This document shows positions 1 through 12,020 of a stretch of 48,284 bases of DNA, piece by piece (position 1 is the stretch's first letter; every line of letters begins with the position of its first letter). The DNA is from Daldinia sp. FL1419 (taxonomy: Eukaryota > Ascomycota > Sordariomycetes > Xylariales > Hypoxylaceae). Both the position numbers and the translations under genes were made by a program. The stretch lies in contig MU623539.1 of assembly GCA_025201765.1 (NCBI GenBank), positions 1-48,284 of the forward strand, given 5' to 3'. The notes under the pieces were generated by a model. That model was not told the origin of the DNA. It worked only from the letters and a program-made list of their open reading frames with translations, and made no database searches.

Positions 1-1630
1 TATAGTATATTTTTTATTTTATTTTTATATTATAATAAATTTTAATAATTTTTAATTAATAATGAATAGTAATTATGATTAGTGTAGAATATAAAATAGA
101 TTAATTTAAAAAAGTTTTATATTTTTTAAATTATTTTATTATATTATATTAAGATATTATATGTTAGATTTGTTCTCTTATAATTTTATTAATAATATTA
201 TAAATTAGATTAATAAATAATTTATTAATTTTAAATTTTATTATTATTATATAAAATTTTTTATATATGGATATTAATTTGTATCATCATTTTTAAAAAT
301 TTTATATTCTTTTTATTATAAACTATTAATAAGTTTGTAATTATTAATATTTAATTTTATAAAATTTAATAAAAATTTTTAATTTATATTATTAATAATA
401 TAAATTTTGATTAAAAATGTAATTTTTTGATTATTCTTTTTTTATATGGAATAAATATGTTTATAAGTGATGATTAGATAGGTTTTTGTATAATAATTAT
501 AATAATATTAAAGATATTTTAAAAATAATATTTGTAAAGGAATTATTTAAAAATAAAAAAGGAGAATAATGATGGTAGTAAAGATGGAAAAGATATTATA
601 AAAATATTTATATATTTAAAAAATAAATTAATTAAATTATTGTAAAAAATTAATAAAATTAATTATTGTTATGGTAAATTTATTTTAATAAATTCTTAAT
701 TATTGATATATTTTTTTTTAAAAATTAAGGTTAAATAATATAAATATTAATTCCAAATTTAAAATTTTAATTTTATTTATTATAAATAGGAATAATTCTA
801 TTTTTTAAATTAAATTTTAAAATATTATTAAAATATTAAATTTATAATTTTAATTAAAAAAATAAATATTATTAAGAAAAATATATTTGGAACTTATTAA
901 TATCTTTAATAAAATAATATATATTTTATAATTTTAATATTATATTTATATTAAGGAAAAATTTTTTTTAGAATGGTATTAATTTTATTTGATATAATAT
1001 TTAATTTAAGATATTAAAGAAGAATTATGGGAATATTTTCTATTAAAATTTATATCAAAATTAAAGAAAATATTTTTTGCAAATTCTGAAGAAATATTGT
1101 ATTAATTTAATTGTACCAAATGCTTTCCAAAAATATCGCATCTAATTTCAATATATATAATTTATTGATTAGTCATATTTTCAAGGAAATTTCTTCTAAA
1201 TTATTAATTATTTATATTATAGATATTTTATATTTATTTATATCTAATAAAAATTGAAGATTTATGCCTATTTAAAGAACAATTTTTAATAATAAGATGT
1301 ATCTTTATAATGATTATTAAATTCTTTTTTAATCCTTTAAATAATCAATTTAACAAAATTTTATATAAAAAAGTTTTAAGTTATATAATTATTTTTATAA
1401 ATGATATTTTTTAAGTAGTTAATATCTTATTTTATTTAATTAAAGATATTTTAAGTGAAATTATTATGATATGGTATAATCCTAATAAATCTATTAAAAA
1501 AGATCTTTTACCATTCTTTAGACTTAAGAAATTTATATTAAAGAAAGCTTTATTATAATTAAAAATGAATAATTATTTATATGTTGAAATTCTTTTAAAT
1601 GGATAATTCTGGGATTGGTAGCTAATGGGA

Positions 1631-1945
1631 GAAGATGAAATGGTTCTAAATGCCTTATTAACCTTAGTATAATATATTCCCAATATTGAAGAAGAATTAG
1701 TGGAATGGGTTATTTATATCCTTTAATAAGGGGATCTTTTATTAATATTTCATAATATTCCAAATAGAGAAATAATTAATAAATTAAAATAAAAGGTTAA
1801 TTTAAATATAGAAAATATAATGGAGGAAAATCTTATAGAAATTGGGATATTATTTATTAAAGGAAAATAAAATATTTAAGAAGAACTATTATTTATAAGT
1901 TCTTTGGGATTCTTTAATTTAAATAATAATAAAACAAATAATCTT
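1631..1945 (+). pseudogene. unidentified degraded coding frame
   Basis: A frame of about 105 codons beginning GEDEMVLNALLTLV, in which the interruptions I see are TAA. TAA is what CAA (Gln) becomes by a C-to-T change. The residual composition (NIEEELVEWVIYIL, NREIINKLK) looks like a helical protein, unlike the random AT sequence around it. I do not recognise the family. It may belong to the same transposon as the helicase at 5 kb or to a separate one. Confidence 0.3.
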
Positions 1946-3779
1946 CAAAAAATAGGATTTATTTACTAAATTATTTATAATAAAGAATCATTAAATAATA
2001 ATATTATTAATAAACCTGAATTTTTTGAAGAAATTATTAATAACCAATTATATATAAAGGTATTATTTAGGTCCAAATTTTTAAATATCTAAAATCTTCA
2101 CTATTTTACAAATATTTTTATAATACTCTTTTTATATAGCTAAAATAACCTTATTATAATAAATTAAACTAAAAAAGATAAATTAATTGTTTTTAAGGAA
2201 AAGAATTTTACTTTACAAATATAAATAAATATTTTCTTTATTTATTAAAAGATGGTACCTTTATATATTATATAAAATAAAGTATATAAAAATTAATAAA
2301 TTTTTATAAATAAATATTTATTAAATTATTCCAATATAAAACTAATATTATTATATATTCAATATTCTTTTTTTTTATATTTAATTGAATAATTAAGAAT
2401 AATAATATACACATTAATTAAATATATATGGATAAAAGGACCTTTTATAAAGTAATTAAAATTTATAATTTATTTATAGAAAAATAATTATAATAAATTA
2501 AAAAAGATTTTTAAATAAATTATTAAATTAATAATCTTAAAATAAAATTATTATTGAAAGAAATTATTATTTATAAATACCAATAATTATTTTCTAATAA
2601 AAAGAAAATCTTATAATATGATAAATTAAGAAATATAATTATACAATATGGGATACCTATTATTTAATTTATAAATAATCTTAATAATATAATATCATTA
2701 ATTTATATAAAAATTAATTAGAAATTTTGAAGGGATAAATATTTAAAAAAATTGAAATAATAAATGGAAGAAGGGTTGGTACTTATTAATAGATTTTTAA
2801 TAAAAGAAATAAATTAAAACCTAATATCTTTTATAATATGGTTTTATATTTATATAAATGCCTTTTTCAAATATATTATTAAAATTTATTTTAAAAATAA
2901 AATATTCAATCTAATTAATTAATATTTTGGAACTTTGGAAATGAATAGGTAAAATATATTTCATTTTTATAGCTTCTTATAATATTATAATAATATTAAT
3001 ATAAAAAAAATAATAAAGAATTTAATAAGAAATAATAAATAAAAAAAAATTAATAAATTTTTAAAATAGATTAATAAATATTTCTAAGAAGGTTTTAATT
3101 ATATTATTTTAAATAAAAAATTTTATTATCCTAATAAGATACATCTTAAATCATTTAAAGATTTATATAATAATATTTATAAATTGGAAGAAGAGTGGGA
3201 AAATAAAGCCTAATATATGGTAATTGTAGTATAAGCCTATTAATATATAATAACATACCAAAAATATAAGAGAATGAATAGATTAAATAAATGCTATTTT
3301 AAGTGGCCTTAAAAAAAAATCAAAAATATATATATTAATAATAATAAAATCCTTTATATTAAAAGAAATTCTAATAATTGCATATAATAGAATAAAATTA
3401 TAACTACAATTATACAACATAATCATAACTTCTTACTAATCTATACTACTACCTAAACCCTAATATTCTTATACTATATTATAAATTATATTATAAAATT
3501 AAAAATACCTTCTTATTAAAAATTTATATTTATAACTTTATTTTTAAATTAAATTATTATAAATTATTATAATTAAAAAAATAATAATAAAATTAAAAAA
3601 ATTTAAAAAATTATAATATAAATTTTAAATTAAATTTTTTTTTAATAAAAATTATTATCTATTAAAATATACAATCATTTACTTAATTATAATATATATT
3701 ATTACTCCTTAAAAAAATAATATTAATTATATTCTAATATAATCTATTTTATTATTTAGTGTAGGTGATTATATTTATA

Positions 3780-5060
3780 TAAATTTATTAAAAATTATTC
3801 TAATGGTAATAAAGGCCCTTAAATAAACAAATCTTTATCTTTTAACAAAAATGATTATAAATCAAATATCTTTAAGATTTATGTACATTAAGGGCCATTA
3901 TTAAAGGACATATACTTATATAAATATGCTTCTATTATTGATATTATATTAAAACCTATATCTGGAGGTTTACAATCATATGAAGTAACATTTGATGGAT
4001 TAATGAAAGACAATTGGTTCTATCAGAAAATTATTTATTTTAAATAAGATAATATAGGGATTTTTATTCTTTTTTTAATAGGTTTTTTGCCTTTAACATT
4101 TGATGATAATAGATTATATGGTTGAAATATTACAATCTATTTTATTTTATTTATTTTTTGGGAAATATTTGTTAAATAGATATAATAGATTTTATTAGAA
4201 ATATGGGAAGACCTATCTTAAATATTTTTAGTAAGATTGAGGTTTATTAATAGTAATTTTGATTTGCTACGGAAATTCAAAGATGATATAATTAAAGATT
4301 AAAAGGTTTATGAGGTTTATTTTGGTAAAGATACTATATTATAAGAATATAATAAAAATTATGAAGATATAGATGAGTATGAGGTTGAGGAATTTGATGA
4401 TTTTTTTAAATGGTAGAGGGAATTTGAAATAATTAAATGCTTTTTTGAAGAAATTTTCTAATATTTATAAGAAATATGATTGAAAGGGGTGTTAATATTT
4501 AAAGAATTTATAATGTATATTGTGAATTTGATATTAAAAAATAATATAGAAAGGTTTATAAAATTTCTAAATATTTTAAAATTAAATATTTATAAGATTT
4601 TATTTGAATAAATAATTTAAGAAAATTTTATGTTTTAATTTTTATGTTTTAATATGAATTAGGTTATAATAGAATATATTAAAATATAAATAAATAATTT
4701 AATTATTATAAATGTAGAGAAATTAAGTAAAATTATGGGAATTATGGATGAAGAAAATCTATTAAAAAGGTTTATTAATGATATAGAGATGTTTAGTATG
4801 AATGAAGATCTTGTATAATATATATTATTAATATTATAATAGCATATATTATGGGAAACTTAGCTGATAACATTTATTATTGAACTTTTTCAAGGGAAGA
4901 ATTGGACAAACATAGGTCAGTTCTTGTTATATAAAAATTCATTTAATTTTAAATAAAATATATTATTATTATTTATTATGGGAAAAATGGATATTTTAAT
5001 TGTATATAGAGTATAATAATAATTGTTCTATAATATATTAAATATGGATGATGGTGATTT
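3780..5060 (+). mobile_element. probable upstream part of degraded Helitron/PIF1 element
   Basis: This stretch precedes the PIF1-like helicase wreck on the same strand and keeps pockets of higher complexity, for example 3,880-4,010, where a fragment reads ISGGLQSYEVTFDGLMKDNW. Just before the helicase (about 4,935-4,990) a fragment reads LNFK.NILLLFIMGK, which resembles the LNxEQ..AF lead-in found before Walker A in PIF1 helicases. No Rep HxH motif could be identified, so a Helitron assignment is an inference. Confidence 0.35.
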
Positions 5061-5830
5061 ATATGAATTTTAATTTTTCTATTATTTTGGAGGAAAAGGA
5101 AATATAGATAAAAATGTGATTATTAAGATTATTATTAAAATATTTATAATAAAAAATGAATGATGATGAATTAAAGTAATAATTATATTTAATAATATAA
5201 CAATAAATATTAATAATATTATTATATATTTGATTATAAATTTTCTTTTTAAATTTAATATGGTATTAGGATAAGAAAGAATTTGGAAAGATATTAATAT
5301 ATTAATTATTAATGAATATAATATATTATTAAAATATGATTTTTATATGATTAATAAAAAATTCTAATAAATCCAAAGGTAATTTAATGTGGATTTTAAA
5401 GGATTATTAATTGTTATATTATATAAGAATTTTTATTAATTTTAACTTATTATAGGAATAATTTTTTTTTTTTTTGGCCAATTAATAAGTATAAGAAAAT
5501 TAGAAAGGATAGGTTAATTTTACAAAATAGAGAAGAATAATAATTAATATTTTGGTTATTTACTATAAGAAAAGTTTATAAATATTAATTTTTTAAATTA
5601 ATAAATAAAAAACAATAATCCTAATTTTAGGATTATATTAAATAAACTTCATAATGAAATACAAACACTAAACAATATGGATATATTAAATGGAAGAGTA
5701 ATCATTCTAGAAGATATTAATTTAAATAAATACATAAAGATTATAATATCTTTAAATTTAATATAATATGTAATGAATTTTCAAACTACATTAATATTTA
5801 TTAGGAAAAGAGGTTAGATTATATACTTCT
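5060..5830 (+). mobile_element. RIP-degraded PIF1/Helitron-type DNA helicase remnant
   Basis: The plus-strand translation, read through stops, shows PIF1-family helicase landmarks in order. A Walker A region at about 5,086-5,118 reads YYFGGKGNIDKN (family pattern GGxxGTGKS). A Walker B/DEYSM region at about 5,284-5,330 reads LIINEYNILLKYDFYMINK. Motif III follows (FNVDFKGLLIVI, family pattern FGG..II.GDF..LPPV). After about 5,450 comes FFFWPINKYKK, and then at about 5,660-5,760 DILNGRVIILEDINLNKY. Stops and damaged residues are spread throughout, so it is dead. PIF1 helicases of this kind are typical of Helitron transposons but also occur as stand-alone fungal repeats. Confidence 0.7.
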
Positions 5831-8587
5831 TTCTATTAGACTACCAAATAGACTATTCAAATTAAAAAGAAAATTTAATAACTATATTTAAAATAATAAA
5901 TATTTTAATTTTAAAAATCCCAACTTATATGGTTTTCACAAAAAACATACTAATTTCTATAATAAAAAATATTTATTAGGTATTGAAGATAGTGAATAGT
6001 GCTGAATACCTTTGCAAAAACTTCATCCCAAATCCAAGAACATCTATTTACAAAATTGTATCAAATTTTTTATTAATAACATAATTATTAAAAATATTTT
6101 TAATATTATTGTTAACAATAAATACAATATAATTTAATAAATTAAAATAAGGGATATTATTTTTATTTTTAAAATTAATTAATATAAATTAAATTTATTT
6201 ATTTAAACACAAAAATTTTACATTAATACCCATATTTATTATTATTAAATTTAAATTATAAAGATAAATAATTTAAAAAATATATTTAAATTTAATATCA
6301 TATTACTTTAATACAAAAAAAACAAATTTTATAATTATATACATTCAATTATTAAAAATTATTAATTTTTAAAACCTACATCTATTATTACCTATAAATA
6401 AAAATCATTAATATAGGTTAAAATTATTATTTAAAATAAATTAAGATATATATTAACTAAATATACTAATAAAAAAGATTATAAAATCTTTTATATAATA
6501 TTAAAAAATATTTAAAAATATAATATTAAAAAAAAAAATAATATATTTACTATTAAAAAATATTATAATTTTAAAAGGTATATCATTTAATATTTCTATA
6601 TATATAATAATATAAAAGAAATCATATCCCTTTAAATCCTAAATTCAATTAAATAACCTATATTAAAAATAAAAAAAAAAAAAAAAAAAAATATATTAAA
6701 AAAAAAAAATAACATTATAAATTTAAAAATTTTTATTTATATTTAATATTATAATCTTAATATAAATAAATTAAAAATCTATATATATATTTATTAATAT
6801 TTATTTATCCCTATATCAGAATTTTATATTTATAAAGGATGGATATTAATATAATATTTTTTTATATTTATGTTGTATGAGGTTGGGATTTTATGCTTAA
6901 TAATATTTTATTAATATAAAAACTTAATTATATTTAATTTTAAAAAATTTTTAACTTTTATTTATATTATAATCCTTCTTAAGCAGTTAAGAATAGGTAT
7001 AAAGTTTAGAAAAATTGTTGTGATTTGTATTTGTAGGAGATTATAAGGTAGTGGATATAAGAATTATATTTTTATTTATAATAAAATTATTAAATATAAA
7101 TATATATTAGTATTTATTATTATTATTTTTATTAAAAATGTTATTTATAATTTAAATGGTAATATTATTTGTAAAAGATAAAATAAAATTTAAATAATTT
7201 AAAATAAATAATAAAATTGATTATTTATATAATAAAAGAAAATTATAATAAATTTCAAAATTATTATTATTATTTAAATTATATAAAAATAAAGAATCCA
7301 ATAAAAATAAATTTTTATTAATAAAAATAAAATAAGAAAATAAATCTATATTATATTTAATATTTTTTAAAATCTAATTAACATCTTTCTTTTAACCTTT
7401 TTAGAAAAGAGTCAAATAATGGTGTAAGGATTTTAATTTTAGGGAAAATATATTTAAATTAAATAGGATTTTTTCTTTTTATTTATTATTAAAAGGTATA
7501 CTATCCATATGAATAAATTTAAACATTTTATATATCAATTATATTTTAAAAAAAGATATTATATTAATATAAAAAATAAATTATGTAAATTAAATAAATA
7601 AATATCTAGTTAATATATTGTATAATTTATTAATAATTGTATTTTAATATTTATAAATATTTTGAAAATTTTTATTAATATTTTTAATAAAATAATTTAT
7701 ATAAATATAAAATTTATATTTTTTAATAAAATTAATAATAATAAATTTGGGTATAAAATTTAAGAAATTATAATCCTAAATGAAATAAAAGTTTTTACAT
7801 AATAGAATTTTATTCTTCTAATCTTCTAATATTTATATATATAAATTAATAATAAAATAATAAATGTAATTGTGTTTAGTTTAAGTAATTTTTTATTTAG
7901 GAATAATATGGGCTAAATTAACCCTAAATAAATAACTAAATAAATAATAAAATTTAATATATAATTTATTTTTTATTATAATAATATTGGGATTAAAGGG
8001 AATTTTAATATTTTTTTAAGATTTTAAGGTTTTTTTAAAAAATAATTAATTATTAAAAATGGGAATTATAATTTAATGAATATTATGTGGTAAATAATTA
8101 TATTTGTTAAGAATAATAAAGAAATAATTCCCAAATAATAATAAATTGTTAAAAGAAATTTACAAATAATCCTAAATTTTTGGATTTTTGGAAAGGAAAG
8201 GTGATATTTTCTTTAAAAAATCTTTATTTTTATTAAATTATATAATATTATTAATTAATATATAAAAAATATAATATATTATAATATATTATATATTTTC
8301 ATTATTTATAATAAATTTAAAAAAATAATTATAATAATCCTTTTTTATATAATATAAATAATAAATATGGATTTTTTTAAGAAAATGATTATTATAAAAT
8401 TTAGTATTTATAATAATATTATAAAAAAGAAATATTATTAATGGAAATTTATTTTTGAAAAGAGGTGGTGATATTATATAGTCTTTATTTATAAATTCTT
8501 TTATTAATAATTAATAAAGAATTTATATTATTAAATTATATTTAATATATATTATTTATATTATTATTATTAAAATTAATTTTTACA

Positions 8588-8743
8588 TTATTAGATTTAT
8601 TATTAGATAGGTTATTAGATTTGTTGTTAAATGGATTGTTAGATTTGTTATTTAATGTGTTACTAAATTTGTTACCAGATTTGTTATTAAATTTATTATT
8701 GAATATATTGCCAAATTCATTATTAAATACATTGCTAGATGTA
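8588..8743. repeat. 12-bp minisatellite, about 13 units
   Basis: Tandem 12-mers of consensus TTRTTARATTTG, e.g. units at 8612, 8636, 8660, 8672 and 8684, diverged by substitutions but with no length change. Because 12 is a multiple of 3 and no unit creates a stop, it leaves a 65-codon open frame of repeated LLxLLLN, which I regard as a by-product and not a gene. It could descend from a tandem-repeat coding segment. Confidence 0.8.
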
Positions 8744-9445
8744 TTAACATCAGGTTTAATAATATTAAATAAATTAAATAAATTTAAAAAAAATAATTTA
8801 TTAATTAATATAATATAAAAATAATATAATAAAAATATAAAATTAAAATAATAAAAATAAATTAAATAAAAATAATTATATAATAAAAGGTGGATGAATG
8901 ATAAATTGGATAAAAATATAAAATATAAATATTTTATTTTCTCTATTTTATAAAGAATATTTTATAAGATTTGAATAAATAAATAATTTATAAAATAATA
9001 ATAAATCTATAAAGGATATTTAAAAGATTAATATAATTAAAATCTTATAAAATATTAATTTAGGTAGGAATATTTTTCTAAATTTTTATATTTATATATT
9101 AATATATATATAGAAAATTAAATAATTAAACCTTATATGACAACTTATATCACTAACCTTAACAATATAAACAAAAGTTTTATTATTAATTATTACCAAG
9201 TTAAAAAAGAGGTACTAAATATATTAATAATTGAATTTGGAGAAATGATTATTAGAATCTAGGAAAATAAAATACCAAAAACAATTTCTAGAAATGAATA
9301 ATATTAATCATTAATTACTTAATCATCTAATAAATAAAATATATTAAGAATATTTTCCTTATTAATTTTAATTTTAATATTATAATGATGAATAAAGGAT
9401 ATTAATTAATATAAATAATATAAGGAAAATTAAATATATTTTTTA

Positions 9446-9640
9446 TTTTTTATTATTTCGTTTTTTTATAAGTGCTTGGTACAATGATGCCATATTAATT
9501 TTATTTTTATAAGAAATAAGATCATTATTAGTAAAAAGCCTTAGCTTATTTCTATCATCGCAACTATCATCCTCTTCAATATACTTAATAAATCCCTTAC
9601 CATAATATTCTAATTTAATTTGGCTATTATTGAATATTAT
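9446..9640 (-). pseudogene. less-degraded coding fragment, family unknown
   Basis: On the minus strand about 60 codons stay open (pieces read YYGKGFIKYIEEDDSCDD, KLRLFTNNDLISYK and INMASLYQALIKK). The stretch also has a few CG dinucleotides, unlike its surroundings. It lacks an evident start and is flanked by stops on the 5' side. It is probably a surviving piece of a transposon or captured gene. I do not recognise a family. Confidence 0.3.
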
Positions 9641-10739
9641 AATTAAATAATAATTAACCCCTAAAAAAACAATAAAAAATAAATCCTACATACTTAAAAG
9701 AATAATTACAATATTAATAGATACTACAATCATTAATATCTCAAATTCTACAACTTGAGATAAAAAAACAACCTAAAAATTACCTAATAAATTATTATAA
9801 AAAAAGGTGCTAAAAGTAAGTATAAGGTAGATTGGTTTATCCTAAATTTATAATTAATGGTAATATATAATATATGTAATTTGGAAATATAATATAAAAT
9901 AAAAATATATATTAAAATATATTAAAAATAATAAAAAAATAAATCCAAAAAAAAGAACGTAAAATGGATAAATATATATAATAATAATAGAAATATATAT
10001 ATTAATATATATTTTATAAATAAAATATTATTAAAGATATTTTAATAATAATATCATAATTGTATATAAAATTTTTCAATTCACAAAAATCTAACTTTAA
10101 GCGTTGATTTGGATAGAAAGGGATAAGAATAGTATTAATATAATATACCTAAATATTAAAATAAAATAATATATTACAAAAAACCCATTTTAAAAAATTG
10201 TTATATAAATAATTATATAATTTAGAAGAATTTGATAGAAGAATAGTATTTAATTAAAAAAGAAAAAAGAAAAAAGGAAAAAAATAGGTTTTTTAAATAA
10301 AAAGAATAAAAATTAAATAAATATTTAAAATTAATATTAATTATTAAAAAATATTTATTATTATTAAAATATAAATTTTGAAATAATATTAGTATTTAAA
10401 ATAAAAATTTTATATATTAAATTATAATAAAGTGTTTGTTTTTTAAAAACTAGTATTTAGGAGGTTTATTCAACAAGTATCTACAGTGTACAAATGGGAT
10501 TCAATTAATAAAAATTAAATATAGAAGTTAAAAAAGGGGTAAATATATAAAATATATATAATTAATAATATTTTAAATTAGGTTATATATATAGTGATTT
10601 TCAAAATTTTAAAGAGGAAAAAGTTAATATTAAAGAATGTATTAATAAGGAATTAATGAAGCAAATTTATATAATAAGGATTAATAATGTAAAAAGGCGT
10701 TAAAATATTTTAAAATTAAATGAAAACATAAATCTTAGT

Positions 10740-11256
10740 ATATAATGGCCCTATAGCTGAGTAGGTTAGGTAACTACTAAAATCGGGCTATTGTGGTGCT
10801 CCGCAGGGGTGCCCTCTTGTCTTACATAGGTACCTTACTTGAACATGATGATTGGTTAATAGGTACTCTTCTACTGTTCCTAGAGCGGCATATTTTGAAT
10901 ATCCTAAACGTCACAGGCCCGTAACTTTACACTAGATCCCATGGTTGCAGCGCCAAGCAGAGAAACTAACAAGTCGGACATGTACAATACACTATTTACG
11001 TATTAGTAAATACATCCGGCATATCTTATAAGTTGAAAGAAGCACACTGAAACAAGAAAGCCGCCGCCAAAGCACGAGACAATGACGCCAAAAATGCACG
11101 AGGTGGTCTTGACGTAGTCCACTCGAAAAGAATGAACGCTGTCTCATATCCCGAAAGGATTTTATTCAGCAACTAATACAGCTGTGAGCTCCTTTTTGCT
11201 CTCCGATTCTCGTCCGTCCTGTTTCCGGAAATCCAACCATACAGAAATAATGAGCA
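10740..11256. other. island left boundary, no gene seen
   Basis: Base composition changes abruptly near 10,740 from near-pure AT to about half GC. The first island bases include a match to a pol III A-box (TAGCTGAGTAGG at about 10,752), but no B-box or cloverleaf follows, so I do not call a tRNA. Short ORFs on the minus strand near 11,166-11,384 are shadows of the decayed gene next door. Confidence 0.5.
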
Positions 11257-11841
11257 CTATGAGAAAACAACAACCAACAGGCTAAGCCAGGAGGAAGCAA
11301 TTCGTCGCTCACATCCACCATCATCACAATCCAACGGGTATATTTCGACATGGCCGATATAACCGCCTGGGCTGCTTCTACCATCGATGCTGATGCAATT
11401 TTTCAACAGATCAATTCTGACTGACGCACGCATAGACGCGACGAATGCGAAGACGGCGTTGAAAGAGAGTATCATTATCAATACAAATTTAAGCCATACT
11501 TTTTTGTCTGTTATTACTCTGTTAGCATCGCATGTAACGTAGGTACGTAGGTAAATCGAAATGTCCTCACCCTTTTCGACGTATTTCTCGGGAAAACTAA
11601 GAGCAGGGTCTCTATTAATGCCGATGTCACCAAGCTGCATGCTGAGCTCAATAACAGCAGCTTCTCGATGGACGAATATCCTTCCAATTCAGATAGTAGC
11701 CACGATTTACCGCTTTCGATCCATATGGTAATTTGTCCACCACAGAGCATCATCCAAATTGAGATGAGAACGATAGTAAATAGGATATGTTTCGACGACA
11801 GTGTGGACCTCGATCGGTATTTGCTGTCTATTTTTCTTGAC
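11257..11841 (-). pseudogene. decayed small membrane-protein gene
   Basis: One reading frame runs about 195 codons from a good 3' splice site (TTTCAG just above 11,843) to a stop at 11,257. It is broken only by TAA at 11,707-11,709 and TGA at 11,689-11,691. Both stops are one C-to-T step from sense codons (CAA, CGA). The upstream part includes EVHTVVETYPIYYRSH and DDALWWTNYHMDRKR; the downstream part includes SFPEKYVEKGEDISIYL and one clear membrane segment, WLKFVLIMILSFNAVFAFV. A first exon and start codon are not evident. A 30-base intron removing both stops would be in frame but is too short to splice. No family is recognised, and two separate small ORFs remain possible. Confidence 0.35.
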
Positions 11842-12020
11842 CTCTGAAAGTACTATTATTCATGACTTGCTTGTGATATTAAGGCGCTTAAACGTACCGC
11901 GAAGTATGATTAGGATAGGTACTTGTGAGAGGTAGGAATAGACCAGGTATACCCAACAGCTTACTTCTGGTAACACGCGAAGTCTGAATATGAGCTATGA
12001 CTGATAAATAGGACTGTCGA

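Larger units (their letters stand above)
1..10740. other. AT-rich, RIP-like degraded block (left flank)
   Basis: Almost pure A+T with very few C/G and almost no CpG. Stop codons occur in all frames, and the only ORF above 60 codons is made by a minisatellite. Blocks of opposite strand asymmetry alternate: 3421-3480 has 14 C and no G, while most of the first 3 kb and 3.9-5.5 kb keep G and lose C. Recognisable wreckage is a PIF1/Helitron-type helicase (about 5,060-5,830). A frame at 1631-1945 is interrupted only by TAA, as expected if Gln codons had mutated C to T. I see no intact gene. This fits fungal RIP of transposons; a centromeric or subtelomeric location is possible but not shown. Confidence 0.85.

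Noticed and set aside
6650..6720. A-rich tract as a possible poly(A) tail of a retroelement
   Set aside because: A runs are expected by chance in DNA of this composition and no element end or duplication was found.
8621..8818. 65-codon Leu-rich ORF
   Set aside because: Explained by the 12-bp minisatellite; no start context or continuation.
10745..10775. pol III A-box-like sequence at the island edge
   Set aside because: No B-box or tRNA fold follows.
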